Source: Pseudomonadota bacterium (GTDB taxonomy: Bacteria > Pseudomonadota > Alphaproteobacteria > Rhizobiales > Xanthobacteraceae). From it: a stretch of DNA of 60,498 bases. The position numbers were made by a program, and so were the translations under genes. Below the pieces are notes generated by a model. It was given only the letters and a program-made list of their open reading frames with translations. It made no database searches and was not told where the DNA came from. This document shows, in pieces, positions 16,492 to 26,142 of this stretch (positions are counted from its first letter, which is position 1; each line of letters opens with the position of its first letter). The stretch lies in assembly GCA_018240595.1 (NCBI GenBank), contig JAFEFL010000024.1:1-60498 (forward strand), written 5' to 3'.

Positions 16492-19400
16492 CTATTCCGC
16501 CGCCACCTGGGCCGGCGCTTCCGACACTTCCTCGAGCTGCGGCTCGAGGCGGCGCTTGAGCATGCGGTCGAAGCGGTCGAGGTAGAGGTAGATCACCGGC
16601 GTGATGTAGAGCGTCAGGAGCTGCGAGACGCAGAGGCCGCCGACCACGGCGACGCCGAGCGGCTGGCGCAGTTCGGCGCCGGCGCCGGTGCCGAGCGCGA
16701 TCGGCAGCGTGCCGAAGATCGCGGCGAAGGTCGTCATCATGATCGGGCGGAAACGCAGGCTGGCGGCTTCGCGGATCGCGGCCTCCGCCGACAGGCCGAC
16801 GCGGCGGCGCTCGATGGCGAAGTCGATCATCATGATCGCGTTCTTCTTGACGATGCCGACCAGCATGACGATGCCGATCATGGCGATGACCGACAGGTCC
16901 ATCTTGAACAGCAGCAGCGTCAGGATGGCGCCGATGCCGGCCGACGGCAGGCCAGAGATGATGGTGATCGGGTGGATGAAGCTCTCGTAGAGAATGCCGA
17001 GCACAACATAGGCGGCGAAGATCGCGGCGAGGATGAGCACGCCCTGCCCGCGCAGCGAATCCTGGAACACCTGCGCAGTGCCCTGGAATCCGGTGGTGAT
17101 CGAGGCCGGCAGGCGCTCGTCACGCTCCAGCTTCTGGATGGAGTCGACCGCCTGGCCGAGCGAGGTGCCGGGCTGCAGGTTGAACGAGATCGTCACCGCC
17201 GGCTGCTGGCCCTGGTGGTTGACCTGCAACGGGCCGACGGTGCGCACGAAATGCGTGACCGCCGACAGGGGCACCGAAGTGCCGCTCGACGTCTTGAGGA
17301 AGATGCGGTCGAGGTCGTTGGCGCCGGTCTGATACTCCGGCAGGCTCTCCAGGATGACCTGGTAGTCGTTGGCCGGGGTGTAGATCGTCGCCACCTGGCG
17401 CGTGCCGAAGGCGTTGTAGAGCTCCTGGCGGATCTGGTCGATCGTGAAGCCGTAGACGCCGGCCTTCTCGCGGTCGACTTCGACGGTGACCTGCGGGTTT
17501 TTCACGTAGAGGTCGGTGGTGACGTCGAGCAGGCCCGGGATCTTGGCGATCTTGTCGCGCATTTCCGGCGCCAGCTTGTACAGCGTGTCGGTATCGTTCG
17601 ACTGCATCGTGTACTGGTACTGGCTCTTGGACGGGCGGCCGCCGAGATTGATGTTCTGGATCGGCTGCAGGAAGAGCTGCATGCCGACGACCTGCCCGGC
17701 ATTGCGGCGCAGGCGCGCAATGATGGTCTGCGCGCTGTCGCGCTCGCTGCGCGGCTTCAGCGCGACCAGCATGCGGCCGCTGTTGACCAGCGAGTTCGGG
17801 CCGCCATTGCCGACCGTCGAATTGACGTAGTCGACCGCCGGGTCCTTGCGGATGATGTCGGCCACCTTGCGCTGGTGCTCGACCATCGCCGCATAGGAGA
17901 TGTCGCTGCGCGCCTCGGTGATGCCGCTGAGATAACCGGTGTCCTCGATCGGGAAAAAGCCCTTCGGCACGATGATGTAGAGCCAGACCGTGGCGATGAT
18001 GGTCAGGAACGTCACGCCGAGCATGATCGACTTGTAGGCCAGCACCCGCTCGAGCGACCACTCGTAGAAGCGCAGCACGCGGTCGAAGGCGTATTCGAAC
18101 GAGCGCAGCACGACGTTGAGTTTCTCCTCCTCGCCCGGACGGTGGCCGCGCAGCACGCGGGCGCACAGCATCGGCGTCAGCGTCAGCGACACGAAGCCCG
18201 AGACGATGATGGCGACCGACACGGTCACGGCGAATTCGCGGAACACGCGCCCGACCATGCCGCCCATCAGCAGCACCGGGATGAACACGGCGATCAGCGA
18301 GAAGGTGATCGACACGATCGTGAAGCCGATTTCTCGCGCGCCCTTGAGCGCCGCCTCGAACGGCCGCATGCCGCCCTCGATGTGGCGGACGATGTTCTCC
18401 AGCATGACGATGGCGTCGTCGACCACGAAGCCGACCGACAGGGTCAGCGCCAGCAGCGTCATGTTGTTGATGGAGAAGCCGAACAGGTACATGGCGGCGC
18501 AGGTGCCGACCAGCGAGATCGGCACGGCGAGCGCCGGGATGATGGTCGCCGACACTTTGCGCAGGAACAGGAAGATCACCATGATGACCAGCGCGATGGC
18601 GATGGCGAGCGTCTCCTGCACGTCGTGCACGGCGTCGCGGATCGAAATCGAGCGGTCGAACAACGGCGCCATGCTGATCGACGGCGGGATCTGCGCGCGC
18701 GCCGTCACCAGCGCGTTTCGCACCAGATCGACGACCTCGACGGTGTTGGCGTCGGGCTGGCGCTGGATGGCGAGCACGATGGCGCGGGCGTCGTTGAACC
18801 AGGTCGCGACCTTGTCGTTCTCGACGCTGTCGATGACGCGGGCGACCTCGCTGAGCTTGATCGGCGCGCCGTTGACGTATTTGACGACGACCTCGCGATA
18901 GTCGGCAGCGCGGCGCATGGCGCTGGTCGCAAGCAGCGTCAGCGACTGTTGCGGACCGTCAAGCGTGCCGACCGGGGCTGCGGAGTTCGCTTTGGCGACG
19001 ACGTTGCGGATATCGTCGAGCGAGATGTTGCGCGCCGCGGCGGCGGCCGGGTCGACCTGGACGCGGACGGCGAATTTCTGCGCGCCGTAGACCGACACCT
19101 GGGCAACGCCGCTGAGCTGCGAGAGCTGCGGCGCCAGCACGGTTTCGGCGTAGTCGTCGATCACCGAGAGCGGCATGGTGTCGGAGCGCATCGACACGTA
19201 GAGCACCGGGAAGTCGCCCGGATTGACCTTGCGGAACGACGGCGGCGTCGTCATTTCGACCGGCAGCTTGCGCTGCGCGGTGGTGAGCGCCGTCTGCACG
19301 TCGAGCGCCGCGCCGTCGATGTTGCGGTTGAGGTCGAACTGGATGGTGATCGAGGTATTGCCCGACGACGACGACGACGTCATCGAGGAAATGCCGGCGA

Positions 19401-19620
19401 TGGTCGAGAGCTGGCGCTCGATCGGCGACGCGACCGAGGCCGCCATGGTCTCGGGCGAAGCGCCCGGCAACGTCGCGGTGATGCGAATGGTGGGGAAGTC
19501 GACGGCGGGCAAGGCCGCAACCGCGAGCAGACGATATCCGAAAACGCCGAGGACAATGACCGACGCGATCATCAAGGTGGTCAGCACCGGCCGGCGGATG
19601 CAGACTTCGGAGATATTCAT
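16492..19620 (-). CDS. RND efflux transporter, MdtB/MdtC-type inner-membrane pump
   Basis: Proton-driven drug or toxic-compound exporter spanning inner membrane and periplasm. The 1042-residue product starts with MNISEVCIRRPVLTTLMIAS and has the RND plan of 12 helices with two large periplasmic loops. It carries the proton-relay region LTLSVGFVVDDAIVMLENI in helix 4 (two adjacent Asp) and a C-terminal half with the usual second repeat. The start motif and the lack of an N-terminal Gln-rich segment favour the MdtBC/heavy-metal-unlike multidrug branch. It follows its membrane-fusion gene by 63 bp. No outer-membrane channel is in the operon; a TolC lies at 31.1 kb. Confidence 0.93.
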   Translation of the reverse strand: MNISEVCIRRPVLTTLMIASVIVLGVFGYRLLAVAALPAVDFPTIRITATLPGASPETMAASVASPIERQLSTIAGISSMTSSSSSGNTSITIQFDLNRNIDGAALDVQTALTTAQRKLPVEMTTPPSFRKVNPGDFPVLYVSMRSDTMPLSVIDDYAETVLAPQLSQLSGVAQVSVYGAQKFAVRVQVDPAAAAARNISLDDIRNVVAKANSAAPVGTLDGPQQSLTLLATSAMRRAADYREVVVKYVNGAPIKLSEVARVIDSVENDKVATWFNDARAIVLAIQRQPDANTVEVVDLVRNALVTARAQIPPSISMAPLFDRSISIRDAVHDVQETLAIAIALVIMVIFLFLRKVSATIIPALAVPISLVGTCAAMYLFGFSINNMTLLALTLSVGFVVDDAIVMLENIVRHIEGGMRPFEAALKGAREIGFTIVSITFSLIAVFIPVLLMGGMVGRVFREFAVTVSVAIIVSGFVSLTLTPMLCARVLRGHRPGEEEKLNVVLRSFEYAFDRVLRFYEWSLERVLAYKSIMLGVTFLTIIATVWLYIIVPKGFFPIEDTGYLSGITEARSDISYAAMVEHQRKVADIIRKDPAVDYVNSTVGNGGPNSLVNSGRMLVALKPRSERDSAQTIIARLRRNAGQVVGMQLFLQPIQNINLGGRPSKSQYQYTMQSNDTDTLYKLAPEMRDKIAKIPGLLDVTTDLYVKNPQVTVEVDREKAGVYGFTIDQIRQELYNAFGTRQVATIYTPANDYQVILESLPEYQTGANDLDRIFLKTSSGTSVPLSAVTHFVRTVGPLQVNHQGQQPAVTISFNLQPGTSLGQAVDSIQKLERDERLPASITTGFQGTAQVFQDSLRGQGVLILAAIFAAYVVLGILYESFIHPITIISGLPSAGIGAILTLLLFKMDLSVIAMIGIVMLVGIVKKNAIMMIDFAIERRRVGLSAEAAIREAASLRFRPIMMTTFAAIFGTLPIALGTGAGAELRQPLGVAVVGGLCVSQLLTLYITPVIYLYLDRFDRMLKRRLEPQLEEVSEAPAQVAAE

Positions 19621-19683
19621 GCTGTTGAGCCCGCTCGCCCTGTCCTGATGATCGCCCGCCGTTCGATGTCGCCGAAGCCGGCC

Positions 19684-20850
19684 TTAGCTCGCTTCCGCCT
19701 TGTCCTTCTGCGCGACCGGCTTGTTGCCGGGACGCGGACTGATCTTGCTGCCGTTCGACAGTTGCAACTGGCCGTCGGTGACGACGGTCTCGCCGCCCTT
19801 AAGGCCCGAGGTCACGACCGACAGATCGCCGATCTGACGCTCGACCTTGATCGGCTGCACCTTGGCCTCGTCGCCGTCGACGACGAAAACGAAGCTGCCG
19901 GCCTGGCTGACTTGCACCGCGGTCGACGGCACGACCACCGCCTCCTCGCTGCGCAAGGTCATCTCCGCCGTCACCAGCGTGCCCGGCCACAACAGTTCGT
20001 CGGTGTTCGGCATCGTCGCGCGCAAGGTCGCCATGCCGGTGGTCGGGTCGACGGTGTTCTCGATCATCGACACCTTGCCTTCGGCGCGCTTGGCCTGACC
20101 CGGGATCATCACCTGCACCGAGGCGGTGCCGGCCGAGATCGCATCGCGGATTGCCGGCAGGTTCTTCTGCGGCACGGTGAAGGAGACATAGACCGGCGCC
20201 ATCTGGATGATGGTCGCCATCGGCTGCGTATCGGCCTGGCGCACGAAGTTGCCGGCCTTGACGTTGGCGGCGCTGATCAGCCCGGTGATCGGCGCGGTGA
20301 CGTCGCAGTACGAACGCTGCGCCTTGAGATTGTCGAGCGTGCCCTGATCGGACTTGATCGCGGCGGTGTAGATGTCGGCCTGGGTCTTGGCGTTGTCGAG
20401 ATTAGTGACAGGCGTCGCGCCCTTGCCGACCAGATCGGTGTAGCGCGTCACGTCGCGCTGCGCGCCGGCGAGTTGCGCCTTGTCGCGGGCGATGTTGCCT
20501 TCGGTCACCGCGATCAGCGCTTCCGTAACGCGGCAGTCGAGCGTGAACAGGTTGTCGCCCTTGGTAACATGCGCGCCGTCGGCGAAATGGACGCCGGTGA
20601 TGGTGGTATCGACGCGCGCCTTAAGGGCGACGCTGGCGATCGGGGTGACGGTTCCCAAGGCATCGAGACGAACCGGAACCTGCTTGCGCTCGGCCTTGCC
20701 GATCTCGACCGGCACGGCGCGCGAAGCCGGCGCGCGCGCCCCCTGCGCATGGGCGTCGCCCTTGTCAGCAGTCCAGAATCCCTTGGTGAGCACCGCGACG
20801 CCGATCAAGGCGAGCACGGCCACGCCAAAAAGCCATTTGCGTTTCGTCAT
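19684..20850 (-). CDS. RND efflux membrane fusion protein (HlyD/MdtA-type)
   Basis: Periplasmic adaptor linking the RND pump to the outer-membrane channel. The 388-residue protein has a membrane anchor (MTKRKWLFGVAVLALIGVAVL), a biotinyl-lipoyl half (ALGTVTPIASVALKARVD), a coiled-coil hairpin (about 110-165), the second lipoyl half (RSYCDVTAPITGLIS) and beta-barrel domains. No lipobox. The frame is open upstream to 20934, but ATG 20850 gives the usual MdtA-like start; only a weak GAAGAA precedes it. First gene of the two-gene operon. Confidence 0.93.
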   Translation of the reverse strand: MTKRKWLFGVAVLALIGVAVLTKGFWTADKGDAHAQGARAPASRAVPVEIGKAERKQVPVRLDALGTVTPIASVALKARVDTTITGVHFADGAHVTKGDNLFTLDCRVTEALIAVTEGNIARDKAQLAGAQRDVTRYTDLVGKGATPVTNLDNAKTQADIYTAAIKSDQGTLDNLKAQRSYCDVTAPITGLISAANVKAGNFVRQADTQPMATIIQMAPVYVSFTVPQKNLPAIRDAISAGTASVQVMIPGQAKRAEGKVSMIENTVDPTTGMATLRATMPNTDELLWPGTLVTAEMTLRSEEAVVVPSTAVQVSQAGSFVFVVDGDEAKVQPIKVERQIGDLSVVTSGLKGGETVVTDGQLQLSNGSKISPRPGNKPVAQKDKAEAS

Positions 20851-21093
20851 TCGCGTTCTTCGTTCGCCCGGGTTGCATTGCCCCACCCCCCGGGACGTTC
20901 TCCCTCTGCACGGCGCAAATCCCGCCGAAATCACGGACTTTGGCGCCGCGCTGGGCGCCTGTGTATCATATTAACGGGCGTTATGGCACTTCCCTGCGGC
21001 GGTCTGGTAAAGAGCCGAAACTATTTATTTTGCCCGCGTTTATGTGCTCTTTACGCCGCAGACCGCAAAACACACCCGCCGGAACCATCCGCA

Positions 21094-21882
21094 ATGCGAA
21101 TAGCCACCTGGAACGTCAACTCGATTCGCCAGCGCCTCGACAGCCTTCAGGCCTGGCTGAAGGAGCGGGCGCCGGACATCGTCTGCCTGCAAGAGATCAA
21201 GTGTCAGGACGATGCTTTCCCGCGAGAGACCTTCGAGGCCATGGGATATAACGTCGCAGTCCATGGCCAGAAGACATTCAACGGCGTGGCGCTGTTGTCC
21301 AAACTGCCCTTCGACGAAGTCGCTCCCGGCCTGATCGGCGACGAAGCCGACGTTCAGGCGCGCTTCCTCGAAGCGCTGGTCTCGACCAAAGGCGGCGTCG
21401 TGCGCGTGGTCAGTCTCTACCTGCCCAACGGCAACCCTGCCCCCGGCGACAAATACGATTACAAGCTGCGCTGGATGGACCGGCTGATCGCGTTCGCGCG
21501 CGAGCGTCTCAAGCTCGAGGAGCCGCTGGTGCTCGCCGGCGATTACAACGTCATCCCCGCGCCACTCGACGCCAAGCGTCCAGAGGTCTGGACCAATGAC
21601 GCGCTGTTCCTGCCGCAGACGCGCGAGCGTTTCCGCGCGCTCATCAATCTCGGCTTCACCGACGCGATCCGGGCGGTCAACGACGACGGCGGTGTTTACA
21701 GCTTCTGGGATTATCAGGCTGGCGCCTGGCAGAAGAACGACGGCATTCGCATCGATCATCTGCTGCTATCGCCGCAGGCCGCCGACCGGCTCACCGATGC
21801 CGGCATCGACAAGCACGTCCGCTCCTGGGACAAGCCCTCGGATCACGTGCCGGTCTATGTCGATCTGGATATCGGCCGCTGA
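21094..21882 (+). CDS. xth: Exodeoxyribonuclease III
   Basis: AP endonuclease/3'-exonuclease of base-excision repair. The 262-residue product has the EEP-fold motifs in order: WNVNSIRQRL, LQEIKCQDDAFP (metal Glu), SLYLPNG, AGDYNVIP (active-site Asp, Asn), GIRIDHLLLS and SDHVPVYVDLD (catalytic Asp-His). It is the true coding end of a much longer open frame that otherwise runs antisense to the efflux operon; the start at 21094 follows from the family N-terminus MRIATWNVNS. Convergent with the exoR-like gene. Confidence 0.95.
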   Translation: MRIATWNVNSIRQRLDSLQAWLKERAPDIVCLQEIKCQDDAFPRETFEAMGYNVAVHGQKTFNGVALLSKLPFDEVAPGLIGDEADVQARFLEALVSTKGGVVRVVSLYLPNGNPAPGDKYDYKLRWMDRLIAFARERLKLEEPLVLAGDYNVIPAPLDAKRPEVWTNDALFLPQTRERFRALINLGFTDAIRAVNDDGGVYSFWDYQAGAWQKNDGIRIDHLLLSPQAADRLTDAGIDKHVRSWDKPSDHVPVYVDLDIGR

Positions 21883-21900
21883 GAGAGCGAGACCGGCGCG

Positions 21901-22743
21901 CTACTCGCGCCGGCTTTCCATCCAGCGCTTGAGATAGACGAGCGCCAAAGCGCGTTCGTCCTCGGTCGACTGCGCATAGGCGCTGTCATAGAGCTTGGCG
22001 ACCCAGGTCTCGTCGGGACTGGCGCGCGAGGCGTCCCGCGCCAGGGTCAGCCACATCAGGCCGCGAGCCGCCTGCCGCGGCACGTGGTCGCCCGAAAACA
22101 GCATGGCCCCCAGCATCGCCTGCGACTTGCACTGGCCTTTCTGGGCCGACAGGCCGAACCAGCGCGCCGCGGTGCGCGGATCGTGCGGCGCACCGGTACC
22201 GTTGAGATAGAGCCGCGCCAGATAATACTGCGCGTCGGCGTCGCGGAAATACGAGGCGGCGTAATCGAACATCTGCCGCGCCCGTTCCGGCTCGGCCTTG
22301 ATCTTCGTGTTCGGAATGCCCTCGAGATAATAGTGGCCGAGCGCGACGAAAGCCGAGGCGACGAAGCGCGACTGCGGCCCGTCCGGATTGTCGTCGGCGT
22401 GATTGGCCGCGATGCTGCGGAAGTATTCGAAAGCCTTGAGATCGTCCTGCGCGACGCCGTCGCCGGCCTGGTACATGCGGCCAAGCTTCCACTGTGCCAC
22501 GGCGTGGCCGCGCTCGGCTGCATATTCGAGGGAATGCAGCGCCTTTTCCTTGTCGCCGGTCTTGAGCCAGTGCGCGCCCGAGCGGAACGCCTCGTCCATC
22601 GACTTCAGGGCCGAGGGCGGCGCCGCGACGACATCGTCGTCCGACTTGGTGCCGTCGAAGGCGAGCGACGGCGCGGCCACGATCGCGAGCGTCAGACCAA
22701 GGCCGAGCGTTGCAACGCGTAAGTATGCGTCAGCCGTCCGCAT
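21901..22743 (-). CDS. exoR: Sel1-repeat periplasmic protein, ExoR-like
   Basis: ExoR is a periplasmic Sel1-repeat protein that represses the ExoS-ChvI two-component system and thereby succinoglycan and motility control in Sinorhizobium and Agrobacterium. The 280-residue product has a signal peptide (cleavage near SLAFDG), then Sel1/TPR-like repeats (SLEYAAERGHAVAQWKLGRMY, DAQYYLARLYLNGTGAPHD, KSQAMLGAMLFSGDHVP). Length and repeat layout fit ExoR. A GGAG precedes the ATG, which lies inside the last codons of ilvD (14-bp overlap), so translation may be coupled. Homology is inferred, not tested. Confidence 0.78.
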   Translation of the reverse strand: MRTADAYLRVATLGLGLTLAIVAAPSLAFDGTKSDDDVVAAPPSALKSMDEAFRSGAHWLKTGDKEKALHSLEYAAERGHAVAQWKLGRMYQAGDGVAQDDLKAFEYFRSIAANHADDNPDGPQSRFVASAFVALGHYYLEGIPNTKIKAEPERARQMFDYAASYFRDADAQYYLARLYLNGTGAPHDPRTAARWFGLSAQKGQCKSQAMLGAMLFSGDHVPRQAARGLMWLTLARDASRASPDETWVAKLYDSAYAQSTEDERALALVYLKRWMESRRE

Positions 22744-24454
22744 AGCACTCCTTCTCGGCCGCGCCGCCCGGATGCGTCACCGCCCCGTCGACCGCAGGAC
22801 CGACCTGCTGTGCGTACTTCCACAGATAACCGGAGCCGAAATGCGTCTCGCGCGGCTTCCAGTCCTTCTTGCGCGCGTTGAGTTCGTCGTCCGTCAGCTT
22901 GACGTCGATGGTGCCGTTGACGGCGTCGATCGAGATGATGTCGCCGTCCTTGATGAGCGCGATCGGACCGCCGACCGCCGCCTCGGGGCCGACATGGCCG
23001 ATGCAGAAGCCGCGCGTCGCGCCGGAGAAACGGCCGTCGGTGATCAGCGCCACCTTGCCGCCCATGCCCTGGCCGTACAGCGCCGCCGTGGTCGACAGCA
23101 TTTCGCGCATGCCCGGACCGCCGCGAGGACCTTCGTAGCGGATGACGAGAACCTCGCCTTCCTTGTACTGCTTGTTCTTCACGGCTTCGAAGCAGGCTTC
23201 CTCGCCGTCGAAGCAACGTGCCGGACCGGTGAATTTCAGTTCGCTCATGCCGGCGACCTTCACGATCGCGCCCTGCGGAGCCAGATTGCCCTTGAGACCG
23301 ACGACGCCGCCGGTGACCGTGATCGGCTTGTCCGCCGGACGCACGACGTCCTGGTTCGGATTCCACTTCACCGACTTCAGGTTCTCGGCAATGGTACGCC
23401 CGGTCACAGTCATGCAGTCGCCGTGAAGAAAACCGTTGTCGAGCAGGGTTTTCATCAACAACGGGATGCCGCCAACCTCGAACATGTCTTTGGCGACATA
23501 ACGGCCACCCGGTTTCAAATCTGCGACGTAAGGAGTCTTTTTGAAGATTTCGGCGACATCAAAAAGCGTGAATTCGATACCGGCTTCATGCGCGATCGCC
23601 GGCAGATGCAGCGCAGCATTGGTCGAACCGCCGCTCGCCGCGACCACCGCGGCCGCATTTTCCAACGCTTTGCGCGTGACGATGTCGCGCGGCCGCAGAT
23701 TGAGCTGCAGCAGTTCCATGATCTTTTCGCCGGCCAGCGCGCAGAACTTGTCGCGGATTTCGTAAGGCGCCGGGGCGCCGGCCGAATACGGCAGCGCCAG
23801 ACCAATAGCTTCCGACACCGTCGCCATGGTGTTCGCGGTGAACTGGGCACCGCAGGCGCCGGCCGACGGGCACGCCACCTGCTCCATGGCGTCGAGATCT
23901 TCGTCCGACAGCGCGCCGACCGAATTCTTGCCGACGGCTTCGAACATGTCCTGCACCGTGATCGGCTGGCCCTTCCAGGAACCGGGCAGGATCGAACCGC
24001 CATAGATGAAGATCGACGGCACGTTCATGCGCACCATCGCCATCATCATGCCGGGCAGCGACTTGTCGCAGCCGGCAAGGCCGATCAGCGCGTCATAGCC
24101 ATGGCCGCGCATGGTCAGTTCGACGGAGTCGGCGATGAGGTCGCGCGAGGGCAGCGAGGCGTACATGCCGGCATGACCCATGGCGATGCCGTCGGTCACG
24201 GTGATGGTACAGAACTCGCGCGGAGTGCCGCCGGCCGAGGCGACGCCCTTCTTGGCGGCCTGCGCCTGGCGCATCAGCGAGATGTTGCAGGGGGCGGCCT
24301 CGTTCCAGCAGGAGGCCACGCCGACGAAGGGCTGGTGGATCTGCTCCTTGGTCAGGCCCATCGCGTAGTAATAGGAACGGTGCGGCGCACGGGCCGGACC
24401 CTCGGTCACGTGCCGGGAAGGCAGTCGCGATTTGATATTGGTCTTGGCGTCCAT
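22730..24454 (-). CDS. ilvD: Dihydroxy-acid dehydratase
   Basis: IlvD dehydrates 2,3-dihydroxy-acids in valine, leucine and isoleucine synthesis and needs an Fe-S cluster. The 574-residue product carries the cluster cysteines in SCWNEAAPCN, AGCDKSLPGMM and CPSAGACGAQFTANTM, the normal length, and the conserved C-terminal block GRFSGATRGFCIGHVGPEA. The frame opens at 24565, but ATG 24454 (MDAKTNIKSRLPSRHVTEG) with AAGGA upstream matches the family. It overlaps the exoR-like gene by 14 bp. Confidence 0.96.
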   Translation of the reverse strand: MDAKTNIKSRLPSRHVTEGPARAPHRSYYYAMGLTKEQIHQPFVGVASCWNEAAPCNISLMRQAQAAKKGVASAGGTPREFCTITVTDGIAMGHAGMYASLPSRDLIADSVELTMRGHGYDALIGLAGCDKSLPGMMMAMVRMNVPSIFIYGGSILPGSWKGQPITVQDMFEAVGKNSVGALSDEDLDAMEQVACPSAGACGAQFTANTMATVSEAIGLALPYSAGAPAPYEIRDKFCALAGEKIMELLQLNLRPRDIVTRKALENAAAVVAASGGSTNAALHLPAIAHEAGIEFTLFDVAEIFKKTPYVADLKPGGRYVAKDMFEVGGIPLLMKTLLDNGFLHGDCMTVTGRTIAENLKSVKWNPNQDVVRPADKPITVTGGVVGLKGNLAPQGAIVKVAGMSELKFTGPARCFDGEEACFEAVKNKQYKEGEVLVIRYEGPRGGPGMREMLSTTAALYGQGMGGKVALITDGRFSGATRGFCIGHVGPEAAVGGPIALIKDGDIISIDAVNGTIDVKLTDDELNARKKDWKPRETHFGSGYLWKYAQQVGPAVDGAVTHPGGAAEKECYADG

Positions 24455-24751
24455 CGGTCCTTCGGGCCCCCGCCCCTTCCAGCGCCGCCAGTTGCGTTCC
24501 GGCCGGCTTTGTCGGCCCCCGCGGAAAGCTTCGATTCCGGTCCTGGCAGCCCCAAAACGAGACACCCGGCAGTCACGAAATCCGAAACTCCCGCAACGGC
24601 TTGCGCCGCAACTTGGAGGCCTTCGATGTGGTTGAAGGGTATGGCCAAATCGCGGCGTGGCGAGCCATCATTGGCCGCGACAGCTTGATTGTTTCTTAAG
24701 TGTTGCAAGCCGGACACAGAAACTTCCGCCGCCGGCGGCTTTAAAGAACCA

Positions 24752-25321
24752 ATGTCCCCTCGCCTGGCCCGCCAATTCTTCGACCGCTCCGTGCATGAGG
24801 TTGCGCCCGAACTGATCGGCGCCACGCTGCTGGTGGGCGGCGCCGGCGGCATCATCGTCGAGGTCGAGGCCTACCATCACACGGACCCGGCGGCGCACAG
24901 CTACCGGGGCCCGACCCCGCGCAATGCCGTGATGTTCGGCCCTCCCGGCTTTGCCTATGTCTACCGGTCCTATGGCATCCACTGGTGCCTGAACTTCGTC
25001 TGCGAGGCCGAAGGCTCGGCCAGCGCCGTGCTGATCCGGGCGATCGAGCCGACGGCAGGGCTGGCGGCCATGCGGCGCCGGCGCGGCCTGCCGGACGAGC
25101 GCGCCCTGTGCTCCGGCCCCGGCAAGCTTTGCGAAGCGCTCGGCGTCACGATCAAACACAACGCCCTACCGCTCGACCGACCGCCGTTCGACCTGCGGGC
25201 CCGCGCTGGGTCGCCTGAGATCGTGACCGGCCCGCGCATCGGCATCACCAAGGCGGTCGAGCACCCCTGGCGCTATGGCCTAAAAGGGTCGAGGTTTTTG
25301 AGCAAGCCGTTCAAGGCTTGA
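24752..25321 (+). CDS. DNA-3-methyladenine glycosylase (AAG/MPG family)
   Basis: Removes alkylated purines in base-excision repair. The 189-residue product has the family landmarks: [24 protein letters not shown] (catalytic Glu and the active-site Tyr region), [22 protein letters not shown] and the C-terminal WRYG. Start at 24752 gives [13 protein letters not shown], typical for the family; the frame runs upstream to 24689. It converges on the next gene and overlaps it by 11 bp at the 3' ends. Confidence 0.93.
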   Translation: MSPRLARQFFDRSVHEVAPELIGATLLVGGAGGIIVEVEAYHHTDPAAHSYRGPTPRNAVMFGPPGFAYVYRSYGIHWCLNFVCEAEGSASAVLIRAIEPTAGLAAMRRRRGLPDERALCSGPGKLCEALGVTIKHNALPLDRPPFDLRARAGSPEIVTGPRIGITKAVEHPWRYGLKGSRFLSKPFKA

Positions 25322-26030
25322 CGCGGAAAGCCGGCTTGAAGCCGAGCTCGCGTTTGGCTTTCTCGCTCGACAGTGCCGGATCGTCGTCGGCGACGTTGTA
25401 GATGCCCGGCCGCCCCTTGGTCAGCGCCAGCGCGGTCGCCTGGGCGGCGGCATCGATATGCACGGCCGGCGGTCGCGACGGACCGCCGGGCGACCAGGTG
25501 CCCGGGCCGTAGAAGAAACCGTAACGCAGCACGACGCCTTCCGGCAGCGACAGCACCGCGGTTTCGAGCGCGTTGACGCCGTCGATCGTCGTGGCGGCGG
25601 CGCCCTCGGCCGGCGCCAGCGGATCGGTTTCGACATGCGCGCGCGGACCCGGCTTGTACAGCCAGGCGACGCTCTGCGCGATCATGCGGCGGACCCCTGC
25701 CGACTTGGCGGCAGCAACGAGTTTGGCGGTGCCTTCGGCGCGGATACGCGCGTTGCGCTTGAGGCCCTCTTCGTATTGCGGCGTACCGGGCGCGAAAGCG
25801 AGATCGGTGAGCTGATGAATGATGACGTCCGGCTTTGCAACGACGACGGCATCATGCAACGCCGTGGCGTTGAATACGTCGACGACGACGGCTTGCGCCC
25901 CGAGCTTGGCAACGGCTTCGGCCTTGTCGGCCGAGCGGGTCGTCCCGACGACGGTGTGACCGACGGCGAGCAGCAATGGCGTCAGACGCCGACCAATGGC
26001 ACCGCCGGCGCCGGCAAAGAACACTTTCAT
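25311..26030 (-). CDS. NAD(P)-dependent epimerase/dehydratase-like SDR protein
   Basis: Extended-SDR Rossmann protein. The 239-residue product has [10 protein letters not shown] (the GxxGxxG nucleotide site, with Ala at one Gly position), a central AQSVAWLY strand, and C-terminal YNVADDDP as in sugar-epimerase-like proteins. The catalytic YxxxK is not obvious, so it may be an atypical member or bind a nucleotide without redox function. The length is short for true sugar epimerases. Substrate unknown. Confidence 0.8.
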   Translation of the reverse strand: MKVFFAGAGGAIGRRLTPLLLAVGHTVVGTTRSADKAEAVAKLGAQAVVVDVFNATALHDAVVVAKPDVIIHQLTDLAFAPGTPQYEEGLKRNARIRAEGTAKLVAAAKSAGVRRMIAQSVAWLYKPGPRAHVETDPLAPAEGAAATTIDGVNALETAVLSLPEGVVLRYGFFYGPGTWSPGGPSRPPAVHIDAAAQATALALTKGRPGIYNVADDDPALSSEKAKRELGFKPAFRVKP

Positions 26031-26142
26031 GCCGGCGATCTCAGCAGCGCTTTGGGGTCAAAAAGTGGACAAGCCGTATATTTGTGCGTTGGAACAACAG
26101 CGCGCGGCTGTAGGTCCACCACACGAAGCCGGCGACTGCCGG

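Noticed and set aside
16972..21093. Very long plus-strand open frame (1636 codons including xth) antisense to the RND efflux operon
   Set aside because: Its first 1374 codons lie opposite the RND pump and fusion genes, give an Arg/Asp/His-rich low-complexity product with no family, and only the last 262 codons (xth) are real. GC-rich genes often leave the opposite frame open.
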